From: Prevotellaceae bacterium
GTDB lineage: Bacteria > Bacteroidota > Bacteroidia > Bacteroidales > Bacteroidaceae
Length of the DNA stretch: 64,000 nt
Direction of reading: 5' to 3'
NCBI GenBank assembly: GCA_003150315.1
Contig: QAML01000091.1
Coordinates: 3,427-67,426 of the forward strand
The notes below the pieces were generated by a model, which was given only the letters and a program-made list of their open reading frames with translations, made no database searches and was not told where the DNA came from. The position numbers were made by a program, and so were the translations under genes. How positions within the stretch are numbered: the stretch's first letter is position 1; each line of letters begins with the position of its first letter. This document shows positions 24,802 through 33,636 of the stretch, one piece after another.

Positions 24802-26649
24802 TTATTGGAAAAACTTTTTCCAATCGTCTTTGCCGCGTTTCTTCTTGCTTTCAAAACCATCGTCGAAGAAATCATCGCGCTTTCTGCCCTTTTTCTTCTT
24901 CGGAGCTTCATCGCGGAACTTTTCTCCCGCACCGGAACGGCGTTTTCCTCCTCCGCCCTTGTCGGAATGCTTCGTACCTGTGGCTTCCGCGTCATCAACC
25001 ACCACGCGACGCCCCTTGTAGTTGGCTTTCTTGAAACTTTTCAAAACCGCAGGCGCATCGCCCTCGGGAACTTCGAAAAACGAGCAACTTGCCGTGAGGT
25101 CTATGCGTCCTATATCCACACTGCCGCCCACATACTTGTTTATCATGCCTATGATTTCGCGTGCAAACACACCGTCGCGCTTTCCGAGATTTATGAAAAG
25201 TCGTCTGTACCCCTTTTCGGGCTGCACCTTTCCGTCTCTGCCGGCACCCGACTTGCGCGAACGGCGGTCATGGCGCGAAGCTTTTCCGCCCTCTTCGTCA
25301 GAATCACGCCCGCCTTTTTCGTCAGGTTCCACAATTTCGGGAGCATTGGCGTAATATTCCACAAAACGACCGAAAGCCGATGCAACAATGCGCTTCACGA
25401 TATCGTCTTTATCCATCCAGTCGAGCTTGCGCATGACCTCGGGCATGAACGAAGCAATCTGCTGCTCGTCAACCTCGGTACGCTCCAGTTTATCAATCAC
25501 ATTATAGAGCTGTTTTGTACAGATGTCCTTGGGCGAAGGCAGATGCCCGCGCACAAACTTCTTGCCTATTTCTTTTTCTATGCGGCGAATCTTGCCTTTT
25601 TCGCGCAAATGCACAATACTTATTGAGGTTCCGCGCTTTCCGGCACGCCCCGTTCTTCCGCTGCGGTGGGTGTAACTTTCTATGTCATCGGGCAAACCGT
25701 AATTTATGACGTGTGTAAGCTCGTCAACGTCGAGTCCTCGCGCCGCAACATCGGTTGCCACAAGAAGTTGAACCCTCTTTTGGCGGAACTTCTGCATTGT
25801 AAGGTCGCGCTGAGCCTGCGACAGTTCGCCGTGGAGGGCTTCGGCATTATATCCGTCCTGAATGAGTTTGTCGGCAACCTCTTGCGTTTCCATTCGGGTA
25901 CGGCAGAAAACAATAGCATATATCTTTGGCTGATAATCAACAATGCGTTTCAAAGCCGCATATTTGTCGCGTGCATGAACAAGATAGTATTCGTGGTTCA
26001 CTTTCTCCGCTCCCTCATTGCGTGAACCCACAACAATCTCCTTGGGGTCGGTAAGATAATTGCGGGCTATCTTCTCGATGTCGCGGCTCATGGTGGCGGA
26101 AAAAAGCAGAGTGTTTCTGTTTTTCGGCACACCTGCAAGAATGGCGTCAATGCTCTCCGTGAAACCCATGTTGAGCATTTCGTCAGCCTCATCAAGCACA
26201 ACATTTTCAACTTCGTCAAGCCTGGCAGCCTTGCGCTCCATTAAGTCGATTAAACGACCGGGAGTGGCAACAATTATCTGCACCCCTCTCTTCAAAGCCT
26301 TTATCTGGCTGCCAATATCCGCGCCTCCGTAAACAGCGAGAACATGTATGTAATCAAGATATTTGGAATAGTCCTTGAGGTCGTCCGCTATTTGCAGACA
26401 CAACTCGCGCGTGGGACTGAGAATGACGGCTTGAACACCGTCTTTGTCTTTTTTCACTTTCTGCAAAAGAGGAAGTCCGTAAGCGGCAGTCTTTCCCGTT
26501 CCTGTTTGCGCAAGTGCTATAACATCATTACCCTGTCCCAATAAGTACGGAATCACTTCCTCTTGAATAGGCATCGGGCTTTCATAGCCTATTTCGTCAA
26601 TGGCTTTAATCAATTCGGGCTCCAATCCGAGCTCTTCAAATGTTTTCAA
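24802..26649 (-). CDS. DEAD-box ATP-dependent RNA helicase with DbpA-like RNA-binding domain
   Basis: A 615-residue cytoplasmic helicase. The Q motif (residues 20-28), motif I AQTGTGKT (47-54), motif II DEAD (in VVLDEADEMLNMGF), motif III SAT, motif V and motif VI HRSGRTGRAGKRG are all present. Residues about 475-550 form a DbpA/CsdA-type RRM (RLFINLGKRDGVFAREIIGM). The C-terminus is a long basic, Lys/Asp/Gly-rich tail. It probably acts in ribosome assembly or cold-shock RNA remodelling. The start has a minus-7 promoter motif 27 bases upstream. Confidence 0.95.
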   Translation of the reverse strand: MKTFEELGLEPELIKAIDEIGYESPMPIQEEVIPYLLGQGNDVIALAQTGTGKTAAYGLPLLQKVKKDKDGVQAVILSPTRELCLQIADDLKDYSKYLDYIHVLAVYGGADIGSQIKALKRGVQIIVATPGRLIDLMERKAARLDEVENVVLDEADEMLNMGFTESIDAILAGVPKNRNTLLFSATMSRDIEKIARNYLTDPKEIVVGSRNEGAEKVNHEYYLVHARDKYAALKRIVDYQPKIYAIVFCRTRMETQEVADKLIQDGYNAEALHGELSQAQRDLTMQKFRQKRVQLLVATDVAARGLDVDELTHVINYGLPDDIESYTHRSGRTGRAGKRGTSISIVHLREKGKIRRIEKEIGKKFVRGHLPSPKDICTKQLYNVIDKLERTEVDEQQIASFMPEVMRKLDWMDKDDIVKRIVASAFGRFVEYYANAPEIVEPDEKGGRDSDEEGGKASRHDRRSRKSGAGRDGKVQPEKGYRRLFINLGKRDGVFAREIIGMINKYVGGSVDIGRIDLTASCSFFEVPEGDAPAVLKSFKKANYKGRRVVVDDAEATGTKHSDKGGGGKRRSGAGEKFRDEAPKKKKGRKRDDFFDDGFESKKKRGKDDWKKFFQ

Positions 26650-26675
26650 TTTTCGTAAACTTATAAAATCGGGTG

Positions 26676-26683
26676 CAAAGGTA
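26676..26683 (-). promoter_or_regulatory. DEAD-box helicase minus-7 promoter motif
   Basis: TACCTTTG on the minus strand matches TAnnTTTG. Confidence 0.6.
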
Positions 26684-26730
26684 ATGATTTAGTGCTGAAT
26701 ACACATAACGCCGTATAATTAAAAGGGAAA

Positions 26731-26746
26731 TGTTTCACGTGCAACG
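26731..26746 (+). promoter_or_regulatory. parS-like ParB-binding site 1
   Basis: TGTTTCACGTGCAACG matches 14 of 16 positions of the bacterial parS consensus TGTTTCACGTGAAACA, including the central CACGTG. It lies in the helicase/mnmG divergent gap. A second site lies just beyond mnmG. Confidence 0.6.
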
Positions 26747-26902
26747 TAATAAATAACATTTTTTGAACTTCGCTTCGGAATTTATCTATTTTTATATATA
26801 ACACATTGCTTTTCAACGAAATACATTCAAGTTCAAAACTTTTCAAAACCGTTTGACAGTTTTACGCAAAAGCTAAAAACCATGGAATTCATTATTTTGG
26901 AG

Positions 26903-26910
26903 TAATTTTG
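26903..26910 (+). promoter_or_regulatory. mnmG minus-7 promoter motif
   Basis: TAATTTTG matches TAnnTTTG perfectly, about 40 bases before the mnmG start. Confidence 0.6.
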
Positions 26911-26951
26911 CCGTAATTCTGCGCCCTTTCAAGGCGCACAGCCAAAAAGAT

Positions 26952-28823
26952 ATGATGAACTTATATTATGATGTAGTTGTGGTTGGGGCGGGCCACGCGG
27001 GATGTGAAGCCGCAAGCGCCTCGGCAAGATGCGGATGTCGCACCTGTCTTGTAACAATGGACATGGCGAAAATTGCACAAATGAGTTGCAATCCCGCAAT
27101 AGGCGGAATAGCCAAAGGACAAATAGTGCGCGAAATAGATGCTCTCGGAGGTTTTACGGGAATAGTAACAGACCGCACCGCAATACAATTCAGAATGCTA
27201 AATCGTTCGAAAGGACCGGCAATGTGGAGCCCCCGTTCGCAATGCGACCGCATGAAGTTCAGCGAAGAATGGCGCAGGATTCTCGAGAATACGGACAATC
27301 TCGACATATGGCAGGACCAGGTGGAAGAATTAATTGTTGAGAACGGAAAAGCAGTGGGAGTGGCAACACAATGGGGCGTAAGGATTAACGCCAAAGCAGT
27401 TGTGATAACCGCAGGAACATTTCTGAACGGACTTATGCACATAGGGCGCAAAAAAGTTCCGGGAGGACGTTGCGCCGAACCGGCAGTGTCGCATCTCACA
27501 GAGTCTATAACGTGCCACGGAATACATTCCGACAGAATGAAAACGGGAACTCCCGTGAGAATAGACGCACGAAGCATAGATTTCTCACAACTCGAAATTC
27601 AAGAAGGCGAGAATGATTTTCACCGCTTTTCATATATAACAGAAAGCAGAACACTCCCGCAGCTCACATGCTGGCTGTGCTCCACAAATGAAACGGTTCA
27701 CGAAATTCTCAGGAGCGGTCTGGCAGATTCACCTCTTTATAACGGACAAATACAAAGCATCGGACCGCGTTATTGCCCAAGTATAGAGACAAAACTTGTT
27801 ACTTTCCCCGACCGCGACCACCATCCTCTTTTTCTCGAACCCGAAGGTACTTCAACAAACGAGATGTATCTTAACGGTTTTTCCTCAAGTATGCCGATAG
27901 ATGTGCAGCTTGAAGCAATAAAGCACATAAAAGGTTTTGAAAATGCACGCGCCTATCGTCCGGGATATGCCATAGAATATGATTTTTTCGACCCCACGCA
28001 GCTAAATCATTCGCTCGAATCAAAAGTTGTAGAGAATCTTTTCTTCGCAGGACAGGTGAACGGAACAACAGGATACGAAGAAGCGGCAGGGCAAGGTATA
28101 ATAGCAGGAATAAATGCCGCACAAAAAGTAAAAGATGCCGAACCTCTCGTTCTTCGTCGCGATGAAGCTTATATAGGAGTGCTTATAGACGATTTGGTAA
28201 CTAAAGGCGTGGACGAACCATACAGAATGTTTACATCGCGCGCCGAGTTTAGAATTCTTTTGCGCCAGGACAACGCCGACGAAAGACTGACACCGAAAGT
28301 AAAAAACCTAACTGTTAGCAAAGAGCGTTGGGATAAATTTCAAGAAAAACAGAAAATCGTAAATAGTATAATAGACTATTGCGAAAAAACAAAAGCAAAG
28401 CCGAAAGAAATAAATGATGCACTCGTGAAAATGGGCACTTCAAAAATAGAATTTTCAGAACGTCTTTCGGAACTTCTCAATCGTCCGCAGATAAATATGG
28501 AGAAACTTTCAAAATACATTGCTCCCCTAAAAAAACTAATGGAAGATGAAAAAGGAATAAACGCAGAAGCATGCGAAGCTGCCGAAGTTAAAATAAAATA
28601 TAAAGGATATATCGAACGCGAACGCAAACTTGCCGAAAAAATTCTCCGTTTGGAAGACATTAAAATCAGAGGACATTTCGATTATTCCAAAATAAAACAG
28701 CTTTCAATAGAAGCTCGTCAAAAACTCGAGAGGATTAATCCGGAAACTCTCGCAGAAGCAAGCCGAATTCCTGGTATTTCGCCGAGCGACATCAGTGTTC
28801 TTTTAGTTTTAATGAAGCGATGA
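26952..28823 (+). CDS. mnmG: tRNA uridine-5-carboxymethylaminomethyl(34) synthesis enzyme MnmG
   Basis: MnmG (GidA) with MnmE adds the carboxymethylaminomethyl group to wobble uridine 34 of several tRNAs. The 623-residue length is normal. The FAD-binding motif GAGHAGCEAA starts at residue 12; MSCNPAIGGIAKGQ, the GTFLNGLMHIG loop, PVSRVRPGY-like RAYRPGYAIEYD and GQVNGTTGYEEAAGQG are all present. The start could be either of two adjacent ATG codons. It is flanked on both sides by parS-like sequences and lies about 12 kb from the candidate origin, a placement that recalls the gidA-oriC neighbourhood of other bacteria. Confidence 0.97.
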   Translation: MMNLYYDVVVVGAGHAGCEAASASARCGCRTCLVTMDMAKIAQMSCNPAIGGIAKGQIVREIDALGGFTGIVTDRTAIQFRMLNRSKGPAMWSPRSQCDRMKFSEEWRRILENTDNLDIWQDQVEELIVENGKAVGVATQWGVRINAKAVVITAGTFLNGLMHIGRKKVPGGRCAEPAVSHLTESITCHGIHSDRMKTGTPVRIDARSIDFSQLEIQEGENDFHRFSYITESRTLPQLTCWLCSTNETVHEILRSGLADSPLYNGQIQSIGPRYCPSIETKLVTFPDRDHHPLFLEPEGTSTNEMYLNGFSSSMPIDVQLEAIKHIKGFENARAYRPGYAIEYDFFDPTQLNHSLESKVVENLFFAGQVNGTTGYEEAAGQGIIAGINAAQKVKDAEPLVLRRDEAYIGVLIDDLVTKGVDEPYRMFTSRAEFRILLRQDNADERLTPKVKNLTVSKERWDKFQEKQKIVNSIIDYCEKTKAKPKEINDALVKMGTSKIEFSERLSELLNRPQINMEKLSKYIAPLKKLMEDEKGINAEACEAAEVKIKYKGYIERERKLAEKILRLEDIKIRGHFDYSKIKQLSIEARQKLERINPETLAEASRIPGISPSDISVLLVLMKR

Positions 28824-28851
28824 ACGCAGAAAGAACTTAAAGCTTTACTTC

Positions 28852-28867
28852 AGTTCCACGTGAAACA
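28852..28867 (+). promoter_or_regulatory. parS-like ParB-binding site 2
   Basis: AGTTCCACGTGAAACA matches the Bacillus-type parS TGTTCCACGTGAAACA at 15 of 16 positions. It lies in the short gap between mnmG and apt. Confidence 0.7.
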
Positions 28868-28900
28868 AAAATTTATACCAAACATTCAAAAAGCCTAATT

Positions 28901-29431
28901 ATGAATGAGAAATACGTACTCGGACATCTGAGAAATATTCCCAATTTTCCGAAAAAAGGAATCCAGTACAAGGACATAAATTTCCTTTTTACCGATGCAG
29001 GAGTCATAAAAGAATTGAGCGATGAGCTTGTTTGCAGATACAAGAACAAAGGTATTACAAAGATAGTGGGAGTTGAAACGCGCGGCATTATAATGGCGGC
29101 GATTCTTGCCGAGAAATTAAACGCAGGACTCGTAATGTGTCGCAAAAAAGGTAAGATGCCCGGTGAAACAAAAAGCGAAAAATACGAAAAAGAATATGGT
29201 TTCGACGAAATAGAAATACAGGAAAATTCCATTACAAAGGACGATGTTGTTTTAATACACGATGATCTTTTGGCAACGGGCGGTTCGATGAAAGCAGCAT
29301 ACAATCTTGTTCAAAAATTCTCTCCTAAAGATGTTTTCATGAACTTTATTTTTGAACTTAAAAGCGAATGTCCGGACGGGAGAAAAGCACTTCCAAGCAA
29401 TATAGACGTACAAAGTTTGTTCGTAATCTGA
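28901..29431 (+). CDS. apt: Adenine phosphoribosyltransferase
   Basis: A 176-residue purine salvage enzyme converting adenine and PRPP to AMP. VLGHLRNIPNFPKKGIQYKD is the family N-terminus, VETRGIIMAAILA the base-binding region, and VVLIHDDLLATGGSM the PRPP-binding motif. It follows mnmG by 77 bases that contain a parS-like site. Confidence 0.95.
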   Translation: MNEKYVLGHLRNIPNFPKKGIQYKDINFLFTDAGVIKELSDELVCRYKNKGITKIVGVETRGIIMAAILAEKLNAGLVMCRKKGKMPGETKSEKYEKEYGFDEIEIQENSITKDDVVLIHDDLLATGGSMKAAYNLVQKFSPKDVFMNFIFELKSECPDGRKALPSNIDVQSLFVI

Positions 29432-29465
29432 TATAATTCTTCGTTCAAGAGACACAAAATTTGCC

Positions 29466-31316
29466 ATGACCAAAGAGGAAAACAAGAAACGGCTGGAATA
29501 TTTGAAGGGAATTGTTGACAATCTCCCCGACTCCCCCGGATGTTATCAATACCTCAATGAAAAAGGTGAAATAATCTATGTTGGTAAGGCGAAAAAGCTT
29601 AAAAGACGCGTCAGCTCCTATTTCAAAGGAGACCAACCGAATCTTAAAACAAAAATTCTCGTAAGCAAAATCCGCGATATCAAATATATTGTTGTACGAA
29701 CTGAAGAAGACGCGCTTTTATTGGAAAATAATTTGATAAAACGCTATAAACCGCACTACAATATCCTGCTTAAAGACGATAAAACCTATCCTTCCATTTG
29801 CATTACCAAAGAAGATTTTCCAAGAATTATAAAGACTCGGAAAAGAATCCATGACGGTTCGGAGTATTTCGGACCTTATTCGCACATACAAACGATGTAC
29901 GCACTACTCGACCTTATAAAAAAATTAGTTCATCCGAGAGCGTGCACCATGAAAATGACAAAAGAAGGCGTTAAATACGGCAATTATAAAGAATGTCTTG
30001 AATGGCACATAAAAAATTGCCTTGCGCCATGCACTGCACGGCAATCGCAAGAAGAGTACTTGGAACTAATAGACGAAGCAAGGGAAATACTTAACGGAAA
30101 TACCAAAGAACTGCAACGTAAAATGCGTGAAGAAATGAGCAGTCTCGCTGAAGAATTGCGCTTTGAGGAAGCTGCGGAAATCAAGAAAAAGTATGATTTA
30201 ATCGAGAACTATTGTGCCAAAAGCGAAGTTGTTTCAAACGTAATGAACAACGTTGACGTTTTTGCCATTGAGAGTGATGATACGGCGGCATACATTAATT
30301 ATATGCACGTAACCAAAGGAATGATAAACCAAGCCTTTACATTTGAGTATAAGAAACGGCTTGGCGAGAGCAACGAGGAACTTCTCGAAATGGGAATCAT
30401 AGAAATGCGAGAACGTTACGGAAGCAAGGCAAAAGAAATCATAGTTCCCTTCCCCATTGACACAGAACTTAACGGAGTAAACTTTTTCGTTCCGCAAAGA
30501 GGCGATCGTTATAAACTCCTGAAGCTCTCCCAGTTAAACGTCAAGGAATATAAGTTTGACCGACTCAAACAATCCGAAAAACTTAACCCGGAACAAAAAA
30601 ACATGCGTCTCATGAAGGAAATACAAGATGACTTGCACCTTGAAAAACCTCCATTCAGAATAGAATTGTTTGATAACTCAAACATTTCCGGAACGGATGC
30701 CGTGGCAGCCTGCGTGGTTTTCGAAAAGCTCAAACCTGCTAAGAAAGAATTTCGTAAGTATAACATACGCACCGTTGTGGGACCTGACGATTACGCTTCC
30801 ATGAAAGAAGTAGTATATCGCCGATATTCGCGCGCGAAAGAGGAAAATACTCCACTTCCCGACCTTATTATTACCGACGGCGGCAAAGGTCAGATGGAAG
30901 TTGTGCGGGAAATTGTGGAAGACAAACTGAATCTTAAAATACCCATCGCAGGTCTTGCGAAAGACAATAGACACCGCACCCACGAACTCCTTTACGGTTT
31001 TCCGCCGGTAGTTATAGGATTAAAACAAGATACCGCGCTTTTCCGCCTGCTTACGCGAATGCAGGACGAGGTTCACCGTTTTGCCATAACCTTTCACAGA
31101 CAAAAACGCAGCAAACGCGCTCTAAAATCCGAGCTTGACGGTTTGAACGGCATAGGACCCAAGACAAAAACATTATTACTCAGTAAGTTAGGCAGCGTAA
31201 AAAGAATAAAAAGCGCGAATCTCGCAGAACTACAGCTAATACTCGGCAACAAAAAAGGAGAAAACCTGTATTCGCAGCTCCACGAGCGTGAAGCATCGCC
31301 CGCAGAGCAATTATAA
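29466..31316 (+). CDS. uvrC: Excinuclease ABC subunit C
   Basis: The 616-residue UvrC nuclease of nucleotide excision repair. The N-terminal GIY-YIG domain shows YVGKAKKLKRRVSSYF (residues about 36-52). The UVR domain contains MREEMSSLAEELRFEEAAEI, and the RNase H-like endonuclease half has IELFDNSNISGTDAVAACVV and LIITDGGKGQMEV. The C-terminal helix-hairpin-helix ends in LDGLNGIGPKTKTLLLSK. It lies 34 bases after apt. Confidence 0.97.
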   Translation: MTKEENKKRLEYLKGIVDNLPDSPGCYQYLNEKGEIIYVGKAKKLKRRVSSYFKGDQPNLKTKILVSKIRDIKYIVVRTEEDALLLENNLIKRYKPHYNILLKDDKTYPSICITKEDFPRIIKTRKRIHDGSEYFGPYSHIQTMYALLDLIKKLVHPRACTMKMTKEGVKYGNYKECLEWHIKNCLAPCTARQSQEEYLELIDEAREILNGNTKELQRKMREEMSSLAEELRFEEAAEIKKKYDLIENYCAKSEVVSNVMNNVDVFAIESDDTAAYINYMHVTKGMINQAFTFEYKKRLGESNEELLEMGIIEMRERYGSKAKEIIVPFPIDTELNGVNFFVPQRGDRYKLLKLSQLNVKEYKFDRLKQSEKLNPEQKNMRLMKEIQDDLHLEKPPFRIELFDNSNISGTDAVAACVVFEKLKPAKKEFRKYNIRTVVGPDDYASMKEVVYRRYSRAKEENTPLPDLIITDGGKGQMEVVREIVEDKLNLKIPIAGLAKDNRHRTHELLYGFPPVVIGLKQDTALFRLLTRMQDEVHRFAITFHRQKRSKRALKSELDGLNGIGPKTKTLLLSKLGSVKRIKSANLAELQLILGNKKGENLYSQLHEREASPAEQL

Positions 31317-31383
31317 TATTCTGATTTATAAGAAAATACACCTTATTCCTTTCATCTTTTCCGAAAGAATAAACTATTATCGC

Positions 31384-31391
31384 TAAATTTG
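31384..31391 (+). promoter_or_regulatory. dtd minus-7 promoter motif
   Basis: TAAATTTG matches TAnnTTTG, 28 bases before the dtd start. Confidence 0.6.
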
Positions 31392-31419
31392 CAATAAACT
31401 AACAAACAAAGCAAACATA

Positions 31420-31872
31420 ATGAGAGCCGTAATACAACGTGTGAGCCACGCAAGCGTAACGATAGACGGAACAAAGAAAAGCGAAATAGGCAAAGGCTTC
31501 CTCATACTATTGGGAATAGAAAATCCCGACAGCGAAGAAGACATTGCATGGCTCGTAAAGAAGATTGGAGGACTAAGAGTCTTTGACGATGAAAACGGAG
31601 TTATGAATCTGTCGGTCAAAGACATAAAAGGCGAAATACTTGTGGTTAGCCAATTCACGCTTATGGCTTCATACAAGAAAGGCAATCGTCCTTCTTACAT
31701 TCGTGCCGCAGGTCATGACGTTGCAATACCGCTCTACGAAAAATTTTGCGAAGCAATGGACAAAGAAATCGAGAAACCGGTTAAAACAGGAACTTTCGGC
31801 GCAGACATGAAAGTGGAATTGCTCAACGACGGACCAGTTACTATTTGCATGGACACTAAAAACAAGGAATAA
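31420..31872 (+). CDS. dtd: D-aminoacyl-tRNA deacylase
   Basis: A 150-residue enzyme that removes D-amino acids wrongly attached to tRNA. The catalytic SQFTL motif (residues 79-83 region) and the C-terminal NDGPVT motif are both present, as is the start MRAVIQRVSHASVTIDG. A promoter motif lies upstream. It probably begins an operon with the MazG-like gene and deoC, with gaps of 2 bases and then a 4-base overlap. Confidence 0.96.
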   Translation: MRAVIQRVSHASVTIDGTKKSEIGKGFLILLGIENPDSEEDIAWLVKKIGGLRVFDDENGVMNLSVKDIKGEILVVSQFTLMASYKKGNRPSYIRAAGHDVAIPLYEKFCEAMDKEIEKPVKTGTFGADMKVELLNDGPVTICMDTKNKE

Positions 31873-31874
31873 TC

Positions 31875-32213
31875 ATGACTCTTCAAGAACTTCAAACAGA
31901 GGTTGATGCCTGGATAAAGCAATACGGAGTGAGATATTTCAGTGAACTCACAAACATGGCATGTCTTACCGAAGAAGTAGGCGAAATGGCGCGAATCATG
32001 TCGAGAACATACGGCGACCAGTCCTTCAAAGAAGGCGAGAAACACGATTTGGGCGACGAAATAGCCGATGTGCTTTGGGTTCTAACCTGTATAGCCAACC
32101 AAACAGGTGTGAATCTTGAAGAAGCAATAAGGAAAAACATTGCTAAAAAAACCAATCGTGATAAAACGCGACACATTGAAAACGAGAAACTTAAAAACAC
32201 AGATAAAAAATGA
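31875..32213 (+). CDS. MazG-like nucleotide pyrophosphohydrolase
   Basis: A 112-residue all-helical protein with the MazG-type metal motif: LTEEVGEMARIMSR (EExxE-like) then HDLGDEIADVLWVLTCIA (ExxD). It should hydrolyse nucleoside triphosphates to monophosphates and pyrophosphate. It begins 2 bases after dtd, and its stop overlaps the deoC start. Confidence 0.9.
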   Translation: MTLQELQTEVDAWIKQYGVRYFSELTNMACLTEEVGEMARIMSRTYGDQSFKEGEKHDLGDEIADVLWVLTCIANQTGVNLEEAIRKNIAKKTNRDKTRHIENEKLKNTDKK

Positions 32214-33259
32214 AAGAATCAGAAAAAGAACATTGCTGCTGCCACCAAGAGCACGAGGGAGAACACCACTGCGGTTGCGGACACAATCATGAACATAACG
32301 AAGAACATCATTGCTGCTGCGGTCATCACGACCACTGCGATGACCATTACGAATGCGGCGAAAAGGATGTGAATCTTTATGACAAAATACGCGAAACTCT
32401 CGACAAATACAGCTACTCACTTACTGCAGAACAGGCTGAACATGAGGCAGCCCACATAATGGAACACCACTCCGAAGAAAACAACAACCCGGAAGTTTGG
32501 AAATTCCTTTTGAGCAGTCTGGAACTGACTTCACTGAAAGTTACCGACAACGACGAAAGCATTCTCGCCATGGTTGAAAAAGTAAACTCTTTCGAAGATG
32601 CTTATCCCGAACTCCCCAATGTGGCAGCAATATGTGTGTATCCCAACTTCGTACACCTTGTAAGAAACAGCCTTGAAGTAGATGAAGTTGGAATTACGAG
32701 CGTTTCCGGCAGCTTTCCCTCCTCGCAAACTTTCAGCGAAGTGAAACTCGTGGAGAGTGCACTGGCTCTCAAGGACGGAGCAGACGAAATTGATATAGTT
32801 CTTCCGGTAGGAAAATTCCTCAGCACTGATTATGAAACGGTTGACGAGGAAATAGAGGAGATAAAGAGCTATTGCGGCGAAAAGAAACTCAAGGTTATTC
32901 TCGAAACCGGCGCACTTCAAACCGCCGAAAACATCATGCGTGCAGGAATACTCTCAATGTATTGCGGAGCGGACTTCATTAAAACCTCCACGGGTAAACT
33001 CTCCATTGGTGCAACTCCCGGTGCAGTCTATGCAATGTGCTCTGCCATAAAGCAATACAACGCCCGTCATAACTACAAGATAGGAATTAAAATTGCCGGC
33101 GGCATAAAAACCACAAAAGATGCCGTTAACTACTACTCCATTGTCAAAGAAGTCCTCGGCGAAGAATGGCTTACGAACAATCTTTTCCGTATAGGAGCGT
33201 CAAGTCTTGCCAATTCACTGATTTCAGACATCACCAAATCAGAGGTTAAATACTTCTGA
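32210..33259 (+). CDS. deoC: Deoxyribose-phosphate aldolase with His/Cys-rich N-terminal extension
   Basis: DeoC splits 2-deoxyribose-5-phosphate into glyceraldehyde-3-phosphate and acetaldehyde. The catalytic core has the Schiff-base lysine K258 in ADFIKTSTGK and a second lysine K294 in GIKIAGGIKT. At 349 residues it is much longer than usual DeoC (about 215-300). Residues 8-49 hold 10 Cys and 14 His with many acidic residues, giving a metal-binding-like tail (for example HHCGCGHNHEHNEEHHCCCG). The start overlaps the MazG-like stop as ATGA and no other in-frame ATG occurs before about residue 88, so the tail is very likely translated. What it binds is not known. Confidence 0.93.
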   Translation: MKESEKEHCCCHQEHEGEHHCGCGHNHEHNEEHHCCCGHHDHCDDHYECGEKDVNLYDKIRETLDKYSYSLTAEQAEHEAAHIMEHHSEENNNPEVWKFLLSSLELTSLKVTDNDESILAMVEKVNSFEDAYPELPNVAAICVYPNFVHLVRNSLEVDEVGITSVSGSFPSSQTFSEVKLVESALALKDGADEIDIVLPVGKFLSTDYETVDEEIEEIKSYCGEKKLKVILETGALQTAENIMRAGILSMYCGADFIKTSTGKLSIGATPGAVYAMCSAIKQYNARHNYKIGIKIAGGIKTTKDAVNYYSIVKEVLGEEWLTNNLFRIGASSLANSLISDITKSEVKYF

Positions 33260-33636
33260 AACCGGAGGGAAAAAATGAATAAACCTATCTGTTTATTCGC
33301 ATAAATTCAGTGTGATATTCATTTTCCGCCGCAACCGTGCAGAAAAACGGCAAACAAGGTGGTTCTCAAGTTAACCCCTTAATTAACAGCCTTATAAGGC
33401 TTATTTTCGGTAAGTTTCCAAATATCTGCAACACAAGAACTTACATCGTTAAAAATATAAGCCATGTATTTTGAATTACGAGCCATATATTTTAAAATAT
33501 ACGGCTCGTAATTTTTACTATGTCCCATGTAAATTTTTGAGAAAAGCCTTTCTGGACAAAAACAAAAGAATACGGGCGCAAAAATATTCAGCGTCCGGAT
33601 AAAAAGATATGTAAATAAAAAGATGGAAATCCGAGG
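33260..33636. other. Convergent intergenic region after deoC
   Basis: It holds a short palindrome AGCCTTATAAGGCT (33388-33401) followed by TATTTT, a weak terminator candidate, and the diverged repeat copy 6. No gene was recognised. Confidence 0.55.
33413..33538. repeat. Palindromic intergenic repeat, copy 6 (diverged, rearranged)
   Basis: The arms have changed letters: TACGAGCCATATATTTT pairs with AAAATATACGGCTCGTA, a compensated palindrome. A TTTCCAAATATCTG flank lies at the left in direct orientation, not inverted as expected from the other end (CATGTAAATTTTTG). This suggests a rearranged or older copy. Confidence 0.8.

Larger units (their letters stand above)
26650..26951. other. Divergent intergenic region helicase / mnmG
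   Basis: It contains minus-7 motifs for both genes and a parS-like site at 26731-26746. No palindromic repeat is present. Confidence 0.65.

Noticed and set aside
26650..26951. The mnmG upstream gap as the origin itself
   Set aside because: It has a parS-like site and is AT-rich, but no DnaA-box cluster was found there, unlike the gap at 40.46-40.77 kb.
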